Shown piece by piece: positions 34,881 to 44,578 of a DNA stretch of 64,000 bases. Source of the DNA: Collinsella sp. An268 (GTDB lineage: Bacteria > Actinomycetota > Coriobacteriia > Coriobacteriales > Coriobacteriaceae); contig NZ_NFJH01000001.1 in the NCBI RefSeq assembly GCF_002159765.1, forward strand, positions 358,749-422,748, in the 5' to 3' direction. Each line of letters opens with the position of its first letter. Position 1 is the first letter of the stretch. Below the pieces are notes generated by a model. The model ran no database searches, was not told the DNA's origin, and saw only the letters and a list, made by a program, of their open reading frames with translations. Both the position numbers and the translations under genes were made by a program.

Positions 34881-37217
34881 GTGGAAAAGAAGCCAGAAGC
34901 ACCCGTGACCGCATCGGCGACGACCGCCCGCGCCCAGAGCGGCAAGACCCGCAAGGCGCAAAAGCCGCTCCTCATCATCACCGAAGACGATCTCTATATG
35001 TTCGCGAACGGCACCTGGCAGCGCAGCTGGGAGAAGCTGGGCGCGCATCCCGATGTGCAGGATGGCGAGCCCGGCTGGCACTTCGCCGTTTGGGCCCCGG
35101 ACGTGGCGAGCGTCCACGTCGTGGGCGATTTCAACGACTGGGACGCCACGGCGAACCCCCTGACGCAGCTCTCCCGCAGCGGCGTGTGGCAGGGCTTCGT
35201 CCCGCGCCTGCCCGAGGGCGAGCTCTACAAGTTCGTCATCGAGACCAAGGACGGCAAGCTCCTCTACAAGGCGGACCCCTATGGGTTCTATGCCGAGAAC
35301 GTCCCCGGCACCGCCTCGCGCCTTCTGGACATCACGGGCTATGAGTGGAAAGACGGGGTGTGGATGCGCAACCGCGCGCGCCACGACCACATGGAGCGCC
35401 CGCTCAACATCTACGAGGTGCACCTGGGCAGCTGGCGCCGCCACGGCAACGAGCCCCAGGGCGAGCCGGACGAGAACGGCAACTATCCCGGCCCGGGCGA
35501 TCCGTTCCCCGCGCAGCGCGGCACGTACTACACCTACGACGACCTTTCGACCGAGCTCGTCGAGTACGTGCGCGATATGGGCTACACCCACATCGAGCTC
35601 CTCCCGGTGATGGAGCATCCCTTCGACGGCTCGTGGGGCTACCAGCCCACAGGCTACTATGCCGCCACCTCCCGCTACGGCACGCCCAAGCAGCTCATGC
35701 ACTTCGTCGAGTGCTGCCATAAGGCGGGCATCGGCGTCATCCTCGACTGGGTGCCGGGCGGCTTCTGCGCCAACGAGGAGGGCCTCGCCACCTTCAACGG
35801 CGAGATGCTCTACGAGCGCGAGATCCATCCCAACTGGGGCACGCACAAGTTCGACTTCGGCCGCGGCGAGGTGCGTAGCTTCCTCGTCTCCAACGCCCTG
35901 TTCTGGATCGAGATGTTCCACGCCGACGGCATCCGCATGGACGGCGTGTCGAGCATGCTCTACCTCAACTTCGGCGTGGACGACCCCGGTCAGAAGAAGT
36001 TCAACAAGTACGGCACCGAGGAGGACCTCGACGCCTCCGCGTTCATCCGCCAGGTCAACTGCGCCGTGGGCCGCGAGTTCCCCGATGTCATGATGATCGC
36101 CGAGGAGTCCACCGCCTGGCCGCTTGTCACCTACCCGCCCGAGGAGGGCGGCCTCGGCTTCCACTACAAGTGGGACATGGGCTGGATGAACGACACCCTC
36201 CACTACATGCAGACCGACTTCCCCTGGCGCCCGGGCGCCCACCGGCTCCTCACGTTCTCGCTCATGTACGCCTTCAACGAGAACTTCGTGCTGCCGCTCA
36301 GCCATGACGAGGTCGTGAACGGCAAGTGCTCGCTCATGGGCCGCATGCCCGGCGACCAGTGGCGCCAGTTCGCGGGGCTCCGCACCCTCGCCTTCTATCA
36401 GATGACCCACCCCGGCGCGCAGCTCAACTTCATGGGCAACGAGATCGCGCCCTTTATCGAGTGGCGCTACTACGAGTCGCTCGAGTGGTTCCTCGCCGAC
36501 GAGTTCGACGCGCACCGCAACCACCGCGCATTCGTGAAGGCCCTGAACCACCTGTACCTGAACGAGCCCGCGTTCTGGGAGAAGTCCTATACCGAGGACG
36601 GCTTCACCTGGATCGACGCCGACAACAACCAGCAGTCCATCATCTCGTTCACCCGCCACGGCATGAAGCAGAAAGACGACGTGGTCGTCATCATCAACTT
36701 CGACCCGGCGTCCTACGAGACGTTCCGCATGGGCGTGCCGCGCGAGGGCGACTGGCAGGTCATCTTCGACTCCGACAAGCCCGAGTTCGGCGGCAGCGGC
36801 TACCAGCTCGAAGCGCTCGACAACGCCGTCTGCTCGAGCCAGCCCTACCCGTGGAACGGCTGCGACAACTCCATCCAGCTCGCGCTCCCCGGCCTCTCGG
36901 GCATCGTGCTGAAGCGCATCGGCAAGAGCTCCTACGTCCCGCCGAAGCCCAAGAAGAAGCCGGCCAAGCGCTCGGCCAAGGGTGCCGCAGCGTCGCGGGC
37001 GGCGAAGTCCGCGACGGGCGCCGCGACGCCGGAGGCAGCCGCCACGCCGGAGGCAGCCGCCACGCCGGCGGCGAAGACGGCCGCCAAGCCGGCTCCCAAG
37101 AAGCCCGCGACCAAGGCGCCGGCCGCGCCTGCCGCCAAGGCATCCGCCGCCCCCTCCGGTGCCAAAGCGCCCGCAAAAAAGACCGCGAAGCCCAAATCTA
37201 GTACCCCGACGGCATAA
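34881..37217 (+). CDS. glgB: 1,4-alpha-glucan branching enzyme GlgB with Ala/Lys/Pro-rich tail
   Basis: A 778-residue GH13 branching enzyme that creates alpha-1,6 branches in glycogen. The CBM48-like domain spans about residues 60-155. The catalytic barrel has the nucleophile Asp354 in GIRMDGVSS, the acid/base Glu408 in MIAEEST, and the third Asp in PLSHDEVVNGK. The C-terminal beta domain ends near residue 680. Residues 683-778 form an added tail made almost only of Ala, Lys, Pro, Thr and Ser, resembling histone H1 tails and not part of the family. The GTG at 34881 is chosen over an upstream ATG because GAGGGGAA precedes it. Confidence 0.95.
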   Translation: MEKKPEAPVTASATTARAQSGKTRKAQKPLLIITEDDLYMFANGTWQRSWEKLGAHPDVQDGEPGWHFAVWAPDVASVHVVGDFNDWDATANPLTQLSRSGVWQGFVPRLPEGELYKFVIETKDGKLLYKADPYGFYAENVPGTASRLLDITGYEWKDGVWMRNRARHDHMERPLNIYEVHLGSWRRHGNEPQGEPDENGNYPGPGDPFPAQRGTYYTYDDLSTELVEYVRDMGYTHIELLPVMEHPFDGSWGYQPTGYYAATSRYGTPKQLMHFVECCHKAGIGVILDWVPGGFCANEEGLATFNGEMLYEREIHPNWGTHKFDFGRGEVRSFLVSNALFWIEMFHADGIRMDGVSSMLYLNFGVDDPGQKKFNKYGTEEDLDASAFIRQVNCAVGREFPDVMMIAEESTAWPLVTYPPEEGGLGFHYKWDMGWMNDTLHYMQTDFPWRPGAHRLLTFSLMYAFNENFVLPLSHDEVVNGKCSLMGRMPGDQWRQFAGLRTLAFYQMTHPGAQLNFMGNEIAPFIEWRYYESLEWFLADEFDAHRNHRAFVKALNHLYLNEPAFWEKSYTEDGFTWIDADNNQQSIISFTRHGMKQKDDVVVIINFDPASYETFRMGVPREGDWQVIFDSDKPEFGGSGYQLEALDNAVCSSQPYPWNGCDNSIQLALPGLSGIVLKRIGKSSYVPPKPKKKPAKRSAKGAAASRAAKSATGAATPEAAATPEAAATPAAKTAAKPAPKKPATKAPAAPAAKASAAPSGAKAPAKKTAKPKSSTPTA

Positions 37218-37220
37218 ATT

Positions 37221-37264
37221 TGCATGCCGAAACGTTTTGCCATGCACCCGATTTGCGCGATAAT
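37221..37264 (+). promoter_or_regulatory. glgP promoter overlapped by a LacI-type palindrome
   Basis: A 26-bp imperfect palindrome (37221-37246, 11 of 13 base pairs symmetrical) is centred on AAACGTTT, with outer half-sites TGCATG and CATGCA. Its right half contains the -35 element TTGCCA (37237-37242), followed after 16 nt by the -10 GATAAT (37259-37264). A repressor binding here would block glgP transcription. The CG-centred AAACGTTT core is typical of LacI/CcpA-family operators. No regulator gene is in the window. Confidence 0.6.
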
Positions 37265-37316
37265 GGAAAAGTTGTGTTCGCCCAAGAATCCCGGCACCAC
37301 CGGTAGAAAGGACCTT

Positions 37317-39743
37317 ATGAAACAGATCTTCGAATCCAAAGAGGACTTCATCGAGGGCTACAAGGCCTCGATCATGTCCCTGTCGGGCAAGCCCTTCGAG
37401 AACACGAGCGACCTCGACCGCTTCACCGCGCTCGCCAAGCTCATCGCCGGCAAGGCGCGCGCCATCCAGACCGAGACGGAGACGCGCGTCTCCTCCGAGA
37501 AGCAGAAGCGCGTCTACTACTTCTCCATCGAGTTCCTCATCGGTCGCCTGCTCGACAACTACCTGCTGAACCTCGGCGTGCGCGACGTCGTCAAGGAGGG
37601 CCTCGCCGACCTCGGCGCCGACCTCGACGAGCTCTGCGCCTACGAGCCCGACCCCGCGCTCGGCAACGGCGGCCTGGGCCGCCTCGCCGCCTGCTTCCTC
37701 GACTCGATGGCCCACGAGGGCATCGCCGGTTACGGCAACGGCATGCGCTACCGCTACGGCCTCTTCAAGCAGGAGATCGTGAACGGCGCCCAGCACGAGA
37801 CCACCGACGAGTGGCTCTCCCACGGCTACCCCTGGGAGGTCCGCCGCCCCGACCGCGCCGTGCGCATCGGCTTCGGCGGCCATGTCGTGGGCGAGGAGCG
37901 CGACGGGCATATGGTGTACCACACCGAGGGTACCCAGGACGTTCTCGCCGTTCCCTATGACATCCCCGTCGTCGGCTACGGCGGCGAGACCGTCAATAAG
38001 CTCCGCGTCTGGAGCGCCGAGCCCGTGGAGGAGCAGTTCGACCTCGACGCCTTCAACCGGGGCGATTACGCCGGCGCCGACGCGCACCGCGCCGAGGCGG
38101 AGGCCATCTCGGCCATCCTCTACCCCAACGACGCGGGCGAGCACGGCCGCCTGCTCCGCCTGAAGCAGGAGTACCTCTTCGTGTCCGCCGGCATCTACAG
38201 CCTGCTCGACACGTTTGAGAACGACTTCGGCGCCCATTGGGAGCTCCTGCCCCGCTACGTCGCCATCCACACCAACGACACGCACCCCGCCATGTGCGGC
38301 CCCGAGCTCATGCGCATCCTTATGGACGAGAAGGGGCTCGAGTGGGACGAGGCGTGGGAGATCGTGACGAACACCATCTCCTACACCAACCACACCATCC
38401 TCCCCGAGGCGCTCGAGAAGTGGCCCATCTCCACGTTCTCCAAGCTCCTCCCTCGCGTGTACCAGATCATCGACGAGATCAACCGCCGCTACAGCGCCGC
38501 CTTCGACCGCACGGCCGACGACTGGCAGAACCGCCTGCGCGCCACCGCCATCCTCTGGGACGGCGAGGTCCGCATGGCGAACCTGTCGGTCATCTGCAGC
38601 CACTCGGTCAACGGCGTCGCCCAGATCCACACCGACATCCTGAAAGCCGAGACCCTGAAGGACTTCTACGCGCTCACGCCCGAGAAGTTCAACAACAAGA
38701 CGAACGGCATCTCGCACCGCCGTTTCCTCGCCGAGGCGAACCCCACCTACGCCAAGCTCATCAGCGAGGCCATCGGCACGGGCTGGCTCGACGACGCCTC
38801 CGAGCTCGAGAAGCTCTCCGCCTTTGAGGGCGACCCCGCGTTCCTCGAGCGCGTCGGCGCCTCCAAGCGCGCGAACAAGGAGCGCCTCGCCCGCTACGTC
38901 AAGCAGGAGACGGGCCTGGTCATCGACCCCAACTCGATCTTCGACGTGCAGGTCAAGCGCTTCCACGCCTACAAGCGCCAGTTGCTGAACATCTTCAAGG
39001 TGATGGATATCTACAATCGTCGCCTCGCCGACCCCAACTTCCGCGTGGCGCCGACCACGTTCATCTTCTCGGGCAAGGCCGCCTCGAGCTACACCTTCGC
39101 CAAGGAGACGATCCGCCTCATCAACTCCGTCGCCGACGTCGTGAACAACGACCCGCGCGTCAACGAGGTCATGAAGGTCTGCTTCATCCCCAACTTCCGC
39201 GTCTCCAACGCCCAGCTCATCTATCCGGCGGCAGAGATCTCCGAGCAGATCTCCACGGCCGGCATGGAGGCCTCGGGCACTTCCAACATGAAGCTCATGA
39301 TGAACGGCGCCATCACGCTCGGCACCATGGACGGCGCGAACATCGAGATCGTGAACCTCGCTGGCGCCGAGAACGAGAAGATCTTCGGCCTCACCGCACC
39401 CGAGGTTGACGAGCTCCGCGCGAGCGGCATGCACTTCGCCTGGGACATGTACAACAGCGACCGCGACCGTTTAGGGCGCGTTATTGATGAACTCACCGAT
39501 AACACGTTCGCTCGTCTCTCCGGTGACTTCGAGAGCATCCATAATGAGCTCTTGAACGGAAACGACCATGACTTCGTCATGAAAGACTTCCGCTCCTACG
39601 TCGACGCCTGGGAGGAGCTCACGACGAGCTATTCCGACCGCGCGGACTGGAACCGTCGCGCGCTCCACAACACGGCGTCCTCGGGCTGGTTCTCGTCCGA
39701 CCGCACCATCCGCTCGTATCGCGACGAAATCTGGCACGCTTAG
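37317..39743 (+). CDS. glgP: Glycogen/maltodextrin phosphorylase
   Basis: An 808-residue GT35 phosphorylase that releases glucose-1-phosphate from alpha-1,4-glucan ends. The PLP-binding lysine is Lys659 in EASGTSNMKLMMNGAITLGT. Other family segments are NGGLGRLAACFLDS near residue 120 and KTNGISHRRFL near 460. The ATG at 37317 follows AGAAAGGA. It lies between glgB and glgC on the same strand, and its own promoter with an operator-like palindrome allows separate control. Confidence 0.97.
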   Translation: MKQIFESKEDFIEGYKASIMSLSGKPFENTSDLDRFTALAKLIAGKARAIQTETETRVSSEKQKRVYYFSIEFLIGRLLDNYLLNLGVRDVVKEGLADLGADLDELCAYEPDPALGNGGLGRLAACFLDSMAHEGIAGYGNGMRYRYGLFKQEIVNGAQHETTDEWLSHGYPWEVRRPDRAVRIGFGGHVVGEERDGHMVYHTEGTQDVLAVPYDIPVVGYGGETVNKLRVWSAEPVEEQFDLDAFNRGDYAGADAHRAEAEAISAILYPNDAGEHGRLLRLKQEYLFVSAGIYSLLDTFENDFGAHWELLPRYVAIHTNDTHPAMCGPELMRILMDEKGLEWDEAWEIVTNTISYTNHTILPEALEKWPISTFSKLLPRVYQIIDEINRRYSAAFDRTADDWQNRLRATAILWDGEVRMANLSVICSHSVNGVAQIHTDILKAETLKDFYALTPEKFNNKTNGISHRRFLAEANPTYAKLISEAIGTGWLDDASELEKLSAFEGDPAFLERVGASKRANKERLARYVKQETGLVIDPNSIFDVQVKRFHAYKRQLLNIFKVMDIYNRRLADPNFRVAPTTFIFSGKAASSYTFAKETIRLINSVADVVNNDPRVNEVMKVCFIPNFRVSNAQLIYPAAEISEQISTAGMEASGTSNMKLMMNGAITLGTMDGANIEIVNLAGAENEKIFGLTAPEVDELRASGMHFAWDMYNSDRDRLGRVIDELTDNTFARLSGDFESIHNELLNGNDHDFVMKDFRSYVDAWEELTTSYSDRADWNRRALHNTASSGWFSSDRTIRSYRDEIWHA

Positions 39744-39794
39744 GCGCTAGAAGGCCGCGTCATGGCACCACGGCGCGCCTCCGCACGGCATCCA

Positions 39795-39819
39795 CGGGGC
39801 GGGCAGCCCGCCCGCCCCG
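39795..39819 (+). repeat. GC-rich hairpin between glgP and glgC
   Basis: A perfect 10-bp stem CGGGGCGGGC/GCCCGCCCCG with a 5-nt loop lies 52 nt after the glgP stop. No U-tract follows, so it could stabilise the glgP mRNA end or reduce read-through into glgC. Confidence 0.5.
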
Positions 39820-39869
39820 CTCGATAGCAAGGTCTATAGGGTTCTGAAGGATTTTGAAGGAGAACATCG

Positions 39870-41015
39870 ATGGGTAGAAAGCAATGCATCGCGATGCTCC
39901 TCGCCGGGGGGCAGGGCAGCAGGTTGGGGGCGCTCACCGCTAAGATCGCCAAACCAGCCGTCTCGTTCGGTGGCAAGTACCGCATCATTGACTTCACGCT
40001 TTCCAACTGCGCGAACTCGGGCATCGACACGGTGGGCGTACTGACGCAGTACCGTCCCTACCAGCTGCACGAGTACATCGGGTCCGGTCGCGGCTGGGAC
40101 CTCAACGAGACCGGCGGCGGCATCTCGATCCTCCCGCCGTACGCGACGCAGGAGGGCGGCGCCTGGTACGCCGGCACCGCGGACGCCGTGACGCAGAACC
40201 TCGACTACATCAAGTCGCATCACCCCGAGTACGTGCTCATCCTCTCGGGCGACGCGCTCTACCGCATGGACTACCGCGATATGCTCAACACGCATATCGA
40301 GCACAACGCGGACCTCACCATCGCGGTCATGCCCGTGCCGTGGGAGGACGCGAGCCGCTTCGGCATCCTCACGACCGATGACGACAAGCGCGTGACGAAG
40401 TTCACCGAGAAGCCCGAGAAGCCCGATTCGAACCTCGCGTCCATGGGTATCTACGTCTTCTCCTACGACTTCCTCGTCAACGCCCTCGAGGAGGACGCCG
40501 TCAACCAGCGCTCGAGCCATGACTTCGGCAACGACATCATCCCGAAGGCGCTCGGCGACGGCAAGAACCTCTACGTGCACGAGTACCACGGGTTCTGGAA
40601 GGACGTCGGCACCATCGCGAGCTACCACGAGACGTCGATGGACCTGCTGGGCGCGAACCCCGAGTTCGACCTCTTCGACAGCAAGAACCCCATCCTGTCC
40701 AATGACTCCACGCGCCCGCCGCACTTCATCGGGCCCAATGGCCGCGTGGACGACGCGCTCGTCGCCAACGGCTGCAAGATCATGGGCACGGTGCGCCACT
40801 CCATCATCTCGACCGACTGCGTCGTGGGCGAGCGCGCCATCGTCGAGGATTCCGTCCTGCTGCCCGGCGCCGTCGTGAAGAACGGTGCCCACGTGAGCCG
40901 CGCCATCCTCGGTGAGAACGCCGTGGTTGAAGAGGGCGTAAAGCTCGGCAGCGTCGATACTACGAAGGATACGGCCGTCGTTGGAAACGACGTCGTCATC
41001 GGGAAGGGGGAATGA
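39870..41015 (+). CDS. glgC: Glucose-1-phosphate adenylyltransferase GlgC
   Basis: A 381-residue ADP-glucose pyrophosphorylase that supplies ADP-glucose for glycogen synthesis. The nucleotide-binding loop is LLAGGQGSRLGALT (10-23), the catalytic region is VLILSGDALYRMDY near 125, and the glucose-1-phosphate site is FTEKPEKPDSNLASMGIYVF near 178. The C-terminal left-handed beta-helix begins near residue 290. The ATG at 39870 has GAAGGAG upstream, and glgD follows after 4 nt. Confidence 0.96.
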   Translation: MGRKQCIAMLLAGGQGSRLGALTAKIAKPAVSFGGKYRIIDFTLSNCANSGIDTVGVLTQYRPYQLHEYIGSGRGWDLNETGGGISILPPYATQEGGAWYAGTADAVTQNLDYIKSHHPEYVLILSGDALYRMDYRDMLNTHIEHNADLTIAVMPVPWEDASRFGILTTDDDKRVTKFTEKPEKPDSNLASMGIYVFSYDFLVNALEEDAVNQRSSHDFGNDIIPKALGDGKNLYVHEYHGFWKDVGTIASYHETSMDLLGANPEFDLFDSKNPILSNDSTRPPHFIGPNGRVDDALVANGCKIMGTVRHSIISTDCVVGERAIVEDSVLLPGAVVKNGAHVSRAILGENAVVEEGVKLGSVDTTKDTAVVGNDVVIGKGE

Positions 41016-41019
41016 ACCG

Positions 41020-42126
41020 ATGATCAACCGCAAGGCCATCGGCTACATCACCGCTAACTACGCGGGCTCGGAGCCCAGCAAGCTCATCCAGGACCGTCCC
41101 GTGGCGGCCGTCCCGTTCCTCGGCCGCTACCGCCTGATCGACTTCCCGCTCTCCAACATGACCAACGCCGGCATCCGCACCGTCGGTCTCGTCATGCCGG
41201 GCAACTGGCGCTCCATCTCCGACCACGTGGGCCACGGCAAGGACTGGATGCTCGACCGCAAATCGGGCGGCCTGTTCACCATGCCGGGCAACCCCTACGG
41301 CACCACGAAGCAGGGCATGCGCTTCCTGCTCCGCGACATCATCTCCAACCGCGAGCTCTTTGAGCGCGCCGACACGCCCTACGTCGTGATGATGGGCGCG
41401 AACATCATCTTCAACATGGACCTGAACGAGATCATCGACGCGCACGAGCGCTCCGGCGTGGGCGTCACCATGGTCTACGTGAAGGCAGAGCGCCATCACA
41501 ACGACGCCAACCGCCTCGTCATCGGCGATGCGGGCCGCGTTCAGCAGATCGAGCCGGGCTGCGAGTACGGTGACAACAAGTTCATCGACTGCTTCGTCAT
41601 CAACCGCGACCTGCTGATCGACATCATCAACAGCTACGCCAACGCCGACTACCTCGACTTCTTCGAGGCCATCGCCGGCGACTTCGCGCGCATCGACGTG
41701 TGCAGCTACGAGTACAAGGGCCTCGCCATCGGCATCTTCGACGAGCGCACCTACTACCAGCGCAGCATGGAGCTCTTGACGCCGGACATCTACGACCAGC
41801 TCTTCCCCATCGACCGCCCCATCCGCACGAAGGCCCACGACGCGGCGCCGGCCAAGTACTATGGTGGCTGCAACGCGCAGAACTCCTTCATCTCGGCGGG
41901 CTGCAAGATCTACGGCACCGTGCGCAACTCCATCCTGTCGCGCGGCGTCGTGGTGGAGAGCGGCGCGAACGTCTCGAACTCCATCATCATGTTCAGCTGC
42001 GTGATCAAGCGCGGCGCCCGCGTCGAGAACGCCATCCTCGACAAGAACAACGTCGTCCCCGAGAACACCGAGTACCGGGGAACGCCCGACGCGATCCTTG
42101 TCATGGGCAAGGGCGACCACCGATAA
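41020..42126 (+). CDS. glgD: GlgD, regulatory-type paralogue of glucose-1-phosphate adenylyltransferase
   Basis: A 368-residue GlgC-like protein in which the nucleotide loop is not conserved (NYAGSEPSKLIQ in place of GGxGxRL), as is normal for GlgD. In Gram-positive bacteria GlgD pairs with GlgC and raises its activity. The sugar-nucleotidyltransferase fold and C-terminal beta-helix (from about residue 285) remain. The ATG at 41020 is 4 nt after the glgC stop, with GGAAGGGGG upstream, so the two subunits are probably made together. Confidence 0.93.
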   Translation: MINRKAIGYITANYAGSEPSKLIQDRPVAAVPFLGRYRLIDFPLSNMTNAGIRTVGLVMPGNWRSISDHVGHGKDWMLDRKSGGLFTMPGNPYGTTKQGMRFLLRDIISNRELFERADTPYVVMMGANIIFNMDLNEIIDAHERSGVGVTMVYVKAERHHNDANRLVIGDAGRVQQIEPGCEYGDNKFIDCFVINRDLLIDIINSYANADYLDFFEAIAGDFARIDVCSYEYKGLAIGIFDERTYYQRSMELLTPDIYDQLFPIDRPIRTKAHDAAPAKYYGGCNAQNSFISAGCKIYGTVRNSILSRGVVVESGANVSNSIIMFSCVIKRGARVENAILDKNNVVPENTEYRGTPDAILVMGKGDHR

Positions 42127-42144
42127 TCACGAGCGTGTAACACT

Positions 42145-42180
42145 ACGCGCCCGTGCGGCCCCAAGGCCGTGCGGGCGCGT
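42145..42180 (+). terminator. Hairpin after glgD
   Basis: A 16-bp arm pair (42145-42160 with 42165-42180, 14 pairs matching) with a 4-nt loop is followed by TATCATATT. It is a likely partial terminator between glgD and glgA. Confidence 0.55.
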
Positions 42181-42251
42181 TATCATATTGACCGTCGCCC
42201 GTTGCGCGACGCACACATCCCTCGTGTTGGAATTGAGGAGAGTAAACCGAA

Positions 42252-44546
42252 ATGGCTAAACACAAGATGCAAGTGGTCTTCGCCTCGGCCGAGGTAGCCC
42301 CGTTCGTCAAGACCGGCGGTCTCGGCGATGTGGCCGGGTCGCTTCCCCAGGAACTGGTGAAAGACGGCTGCGACGTCATCGTCATGTGCCCCAAGTACGC
42401 CTCCATCCCCGATGAGTTCAAGGCGCGCATGGAGCACTACACCGATTTCTACGTGCCGCTGGGCTGGCGCAACGAGTACTGCGGCCTCGAGAAGATCGAG
42501 GAGGGCGGCGTCACCTACCTCTTCGTCGACAACGAGCACTACTTCAACCGCAGCTACCCGTACGGCTTCTTCGACGACGGCGAGCGCTTCGCCTTCTTCT
42601 CGAAGGCGATCTGCGAGAGCCTCCAGCACCTGCCGGCCGGCTTCGAGTGCGACATCCTGCACTGCAACGACTGGCAGACCGCCCTCGCGCCCGTGTTCCT
42701 GCGCGAGTTCTACCAAGGCCTGCCGCTCTACGAGCGCGTGAAGACGATCTTCACCATCCATAACATCGCCTTCCAGGGCCAGTTCTCCGACAAGATGCTG
42801 AACGACGTGCTCGGCCTCGCCCACATCCCCAACGCGGCGCGCCAGCTTCGCTGCGATTCGAGCTCCATCAACTTCATGCAGGGCGCGCTCTGCTACAGCG
42901 ACGCCATCACCACGGTGAGCCCGAGCTACGCATGCGAAATCAAGACCTCCGACTACGGCGAGGGCCTCGACTGGATCTTGCGCCAGCGCTCCGATATCCT
43001 CTCGGGCATCCTGAACGGCATCGACGAGCCCTCGTGGGACCCCTCGACCGACTTCCAGATCGCCGAGAACTACGGGGTCGGTAACATGGGCGGCAAGGCC
43101 GCCTGCAAGCGCGCCCTCCAGCAGGAGCTCGGCCTCGAGGTGCGCGACGACCGCCCGCTCATGGTCATGGTCTCGCGCCTCACCCGTCAGAAGGGCATGG
43201 ACCTCGTCACCTACTCGCTCGACCGCATCCTCTCCGGCGGCGTCCAGGTTGCCGTGCTCGGCACGGGCGAGCGCGCCTACGAGGACGCGATGAACTACTT
43301 CGCGGGCAAGTACCCGGGGACCATGGCCGCGCGCATCACCTTCGATTCCGCGCTCTCGCGCCGCATGTACGCCGGCGCCGACCTCTTCCTCATGCCGTCC
43401 CTCTTCGAGCCGTGCGGCCTCTCGCAGATCATCGCCATGCGCTACGGCACGCTGCCCGTGGTGCGCGAGACGGGCGGTCTGCGCGACACCGTCATCCCCT
43501 ACAACTACGATACCGGCGAGGGCACGGGCTTCTCGTTCGCCAACTTCAACGGCGACGAGATGGGAGACGCCGTCTTCCGTGGCGCGCGCCTGTTCTGGGA
43601 CAACCGCGAGGCGTTCAACCGCGTGGTCGAGCAGGCCATGAAGACGGACTTCTCCTGGACGCGCTCCGCGGGCTCGTACCTCGGCCTCTACACCAACCTG
43701 CACCCCGACGTGGAGCCCGTCCCCCCTACGCCGCCGGCGCCCGCTCCTGAACCCGAGCCCGTTCCTGAGCCCGCTCCCGAGCCCGAGCCCGCAGAGGCGC
43801 CGGCCGAGAAAGCCCCTGCCGAGCCGGCACCTGTTGCGGAGGCGAAGGCGCAGCCCGCTCCCGCAGTGACGGACGCCCCTGCCGAGAAACCTGCCGAGGA
43901 GCCCAAGAGCGCACCCGCCGAGGCCGCTGCGCCCGCGCCCGCGGCACAGGAGGCGGCACCTGCCCCGAAGAAGCCCGCCGCCCGCACGACGCGCAAGACG
44001 ACCGCCAAGACGGCGGCGACCGAGGCAACCAAGGCTGAGGAGCCCGAGAAGAAGCCCGCCGCCAAGAAGGCGACTGCGGCGAAGCGCACGGCCACGTCCA
44101 CCGCGGCGAAGGCCGTCGCAGCCGAGGCGGCCCCCGCTGCCGAGAAGCCCGCGGCGAAGCGCACGACGGCCAAGGCTGCCGCCGCCAAGGTGACCGCAAC
44201 CAAGACCGCGGCTGCGAAGACCACGGCAGCTAAGACCACTGCCGCGAAGACGAGCGCCGCCGAGAGCGCGCCCGCCGCAAAGGCCGAGCCGGAGAAGAAG
44301 ACCACGCGCACGACGACCGCCAAGAAGACCACCGCCGCCGCAAAGCCCGCGGCCAAGGCCGCCGCGAAGACGACGCGCGCCGCAGCCAAGAAGCCCGCGG
44401 CGCCCAAGGCCGACGCGACCGCCGTCGCACCGGAGGCCGCTCCCGCCCCCAAGGCCGCCGAGAAGCCCGCGGAGCCGGCGAAGGCGAAGCCCGCGCCCAA
44501 GGCGACTTCGGTGAGCGCCGCCCGCAAGCGCACCACCAAGCGCTAA
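42252..44546 (+). CDS. glgA: Glycogen synthase GlgA with a 278-residue disordered tail
   Basis: A 764-residue protein. Residues 1-485 are a complete GT5 ADP-glucose glycogen synthase: KTGGLGDVAGSLP at 20-32 near the N-terminus, LHCNDWQTAL near 137, and the C-terminal SLFEPCGLSQ and RETGGLRDTV. Residues 487-764 are an added low-complexity tail, first acidic and Pro-rich (PEPEPVPEPAPEPEP) and then Lys/Ala/Thr-rich with AAKTT-type repeats near 44200-44260. The enzyme's normal length is about 480 residues. GlgB in the same cluster has a similar basic tail. A GAGGAG site precedes the ATG. Confidence 0.95.
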   Translation: MAKHKMQVVFASAEVAPFVKTGGLGDVAGSLPQELVKDGCDVIVMCPKYASIPDEFKARMEHYTDFYVPLGWRNEYCGLEKIEEGGVTYLFVDNEHYFNRSYPYGFFDDGERFAFFSKAICESLQHLPAGFECDILHCNDWQTALAPVFLREFYQGLPLYERVKTIFTIHNIAFQGQFSDKMLNDVLGLAHIPNAARQLRCDSSSINFMQGALCYSDAITTVSPSYACEIKTSDYGEGLDWILRQRSDILSGILNGIDEPSWDPSTDFQIAENYGVGNMGGKAACKRALQQELGLEVRDDRPLMVMVSRLTRQKGMDLVTYSLDRILSGGVQVAVLGTGERAYEDAMNYFAGKYPGTMAARITFDSALSRRMYAGADLFLMPSLFEPCGLSQIIAMRYGTLPVVRETGGLRDTVIPYNYDTGEGTGFSFANFNGDEMGDAVFRGARLFWDNREAFNRVVEQAMKTDFSWTRSAGSYLGLYTNLHPDVEPVPPTPPAPAPEPEPVPEPAPEPEPAEAPAEKAPAEPAPVAEAKAQPAPAVTDAPAEKPAEEPKSAPAEAAAPAPAAQEAAPAPKKPAARTTRKTTAKTAATEATKAEEPEKKPAAKKATAAKRTATSTAAKAVAAEAAPAAEKPAAKRTTAKAAAAKVTATKTAAAKTTAAKTTAAKTSAAESAPAAKAEPEKKTTRTTTAKKTTAAAKPAAKAAAKTTRAAAKKPAAPKADATAVAPEAAPAPKAAEKPAEPAKAKPAPKATSVSAARKRTTKR

Positions 44547-44578
44547 CGGGGCGCACATCGGCAATCGACTGATCTTCC

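Noticed and set aside
34833..39434. 1533-codon open frame on the minus strand opposite glgB and glgP
   Set aside because: It is an antisense shadow produced by high GC in the third codon positions of glgB and glgP, which have intact enzyme motifs. The shadow protein is Val/Gly/Arg/His-biased and has no domain.
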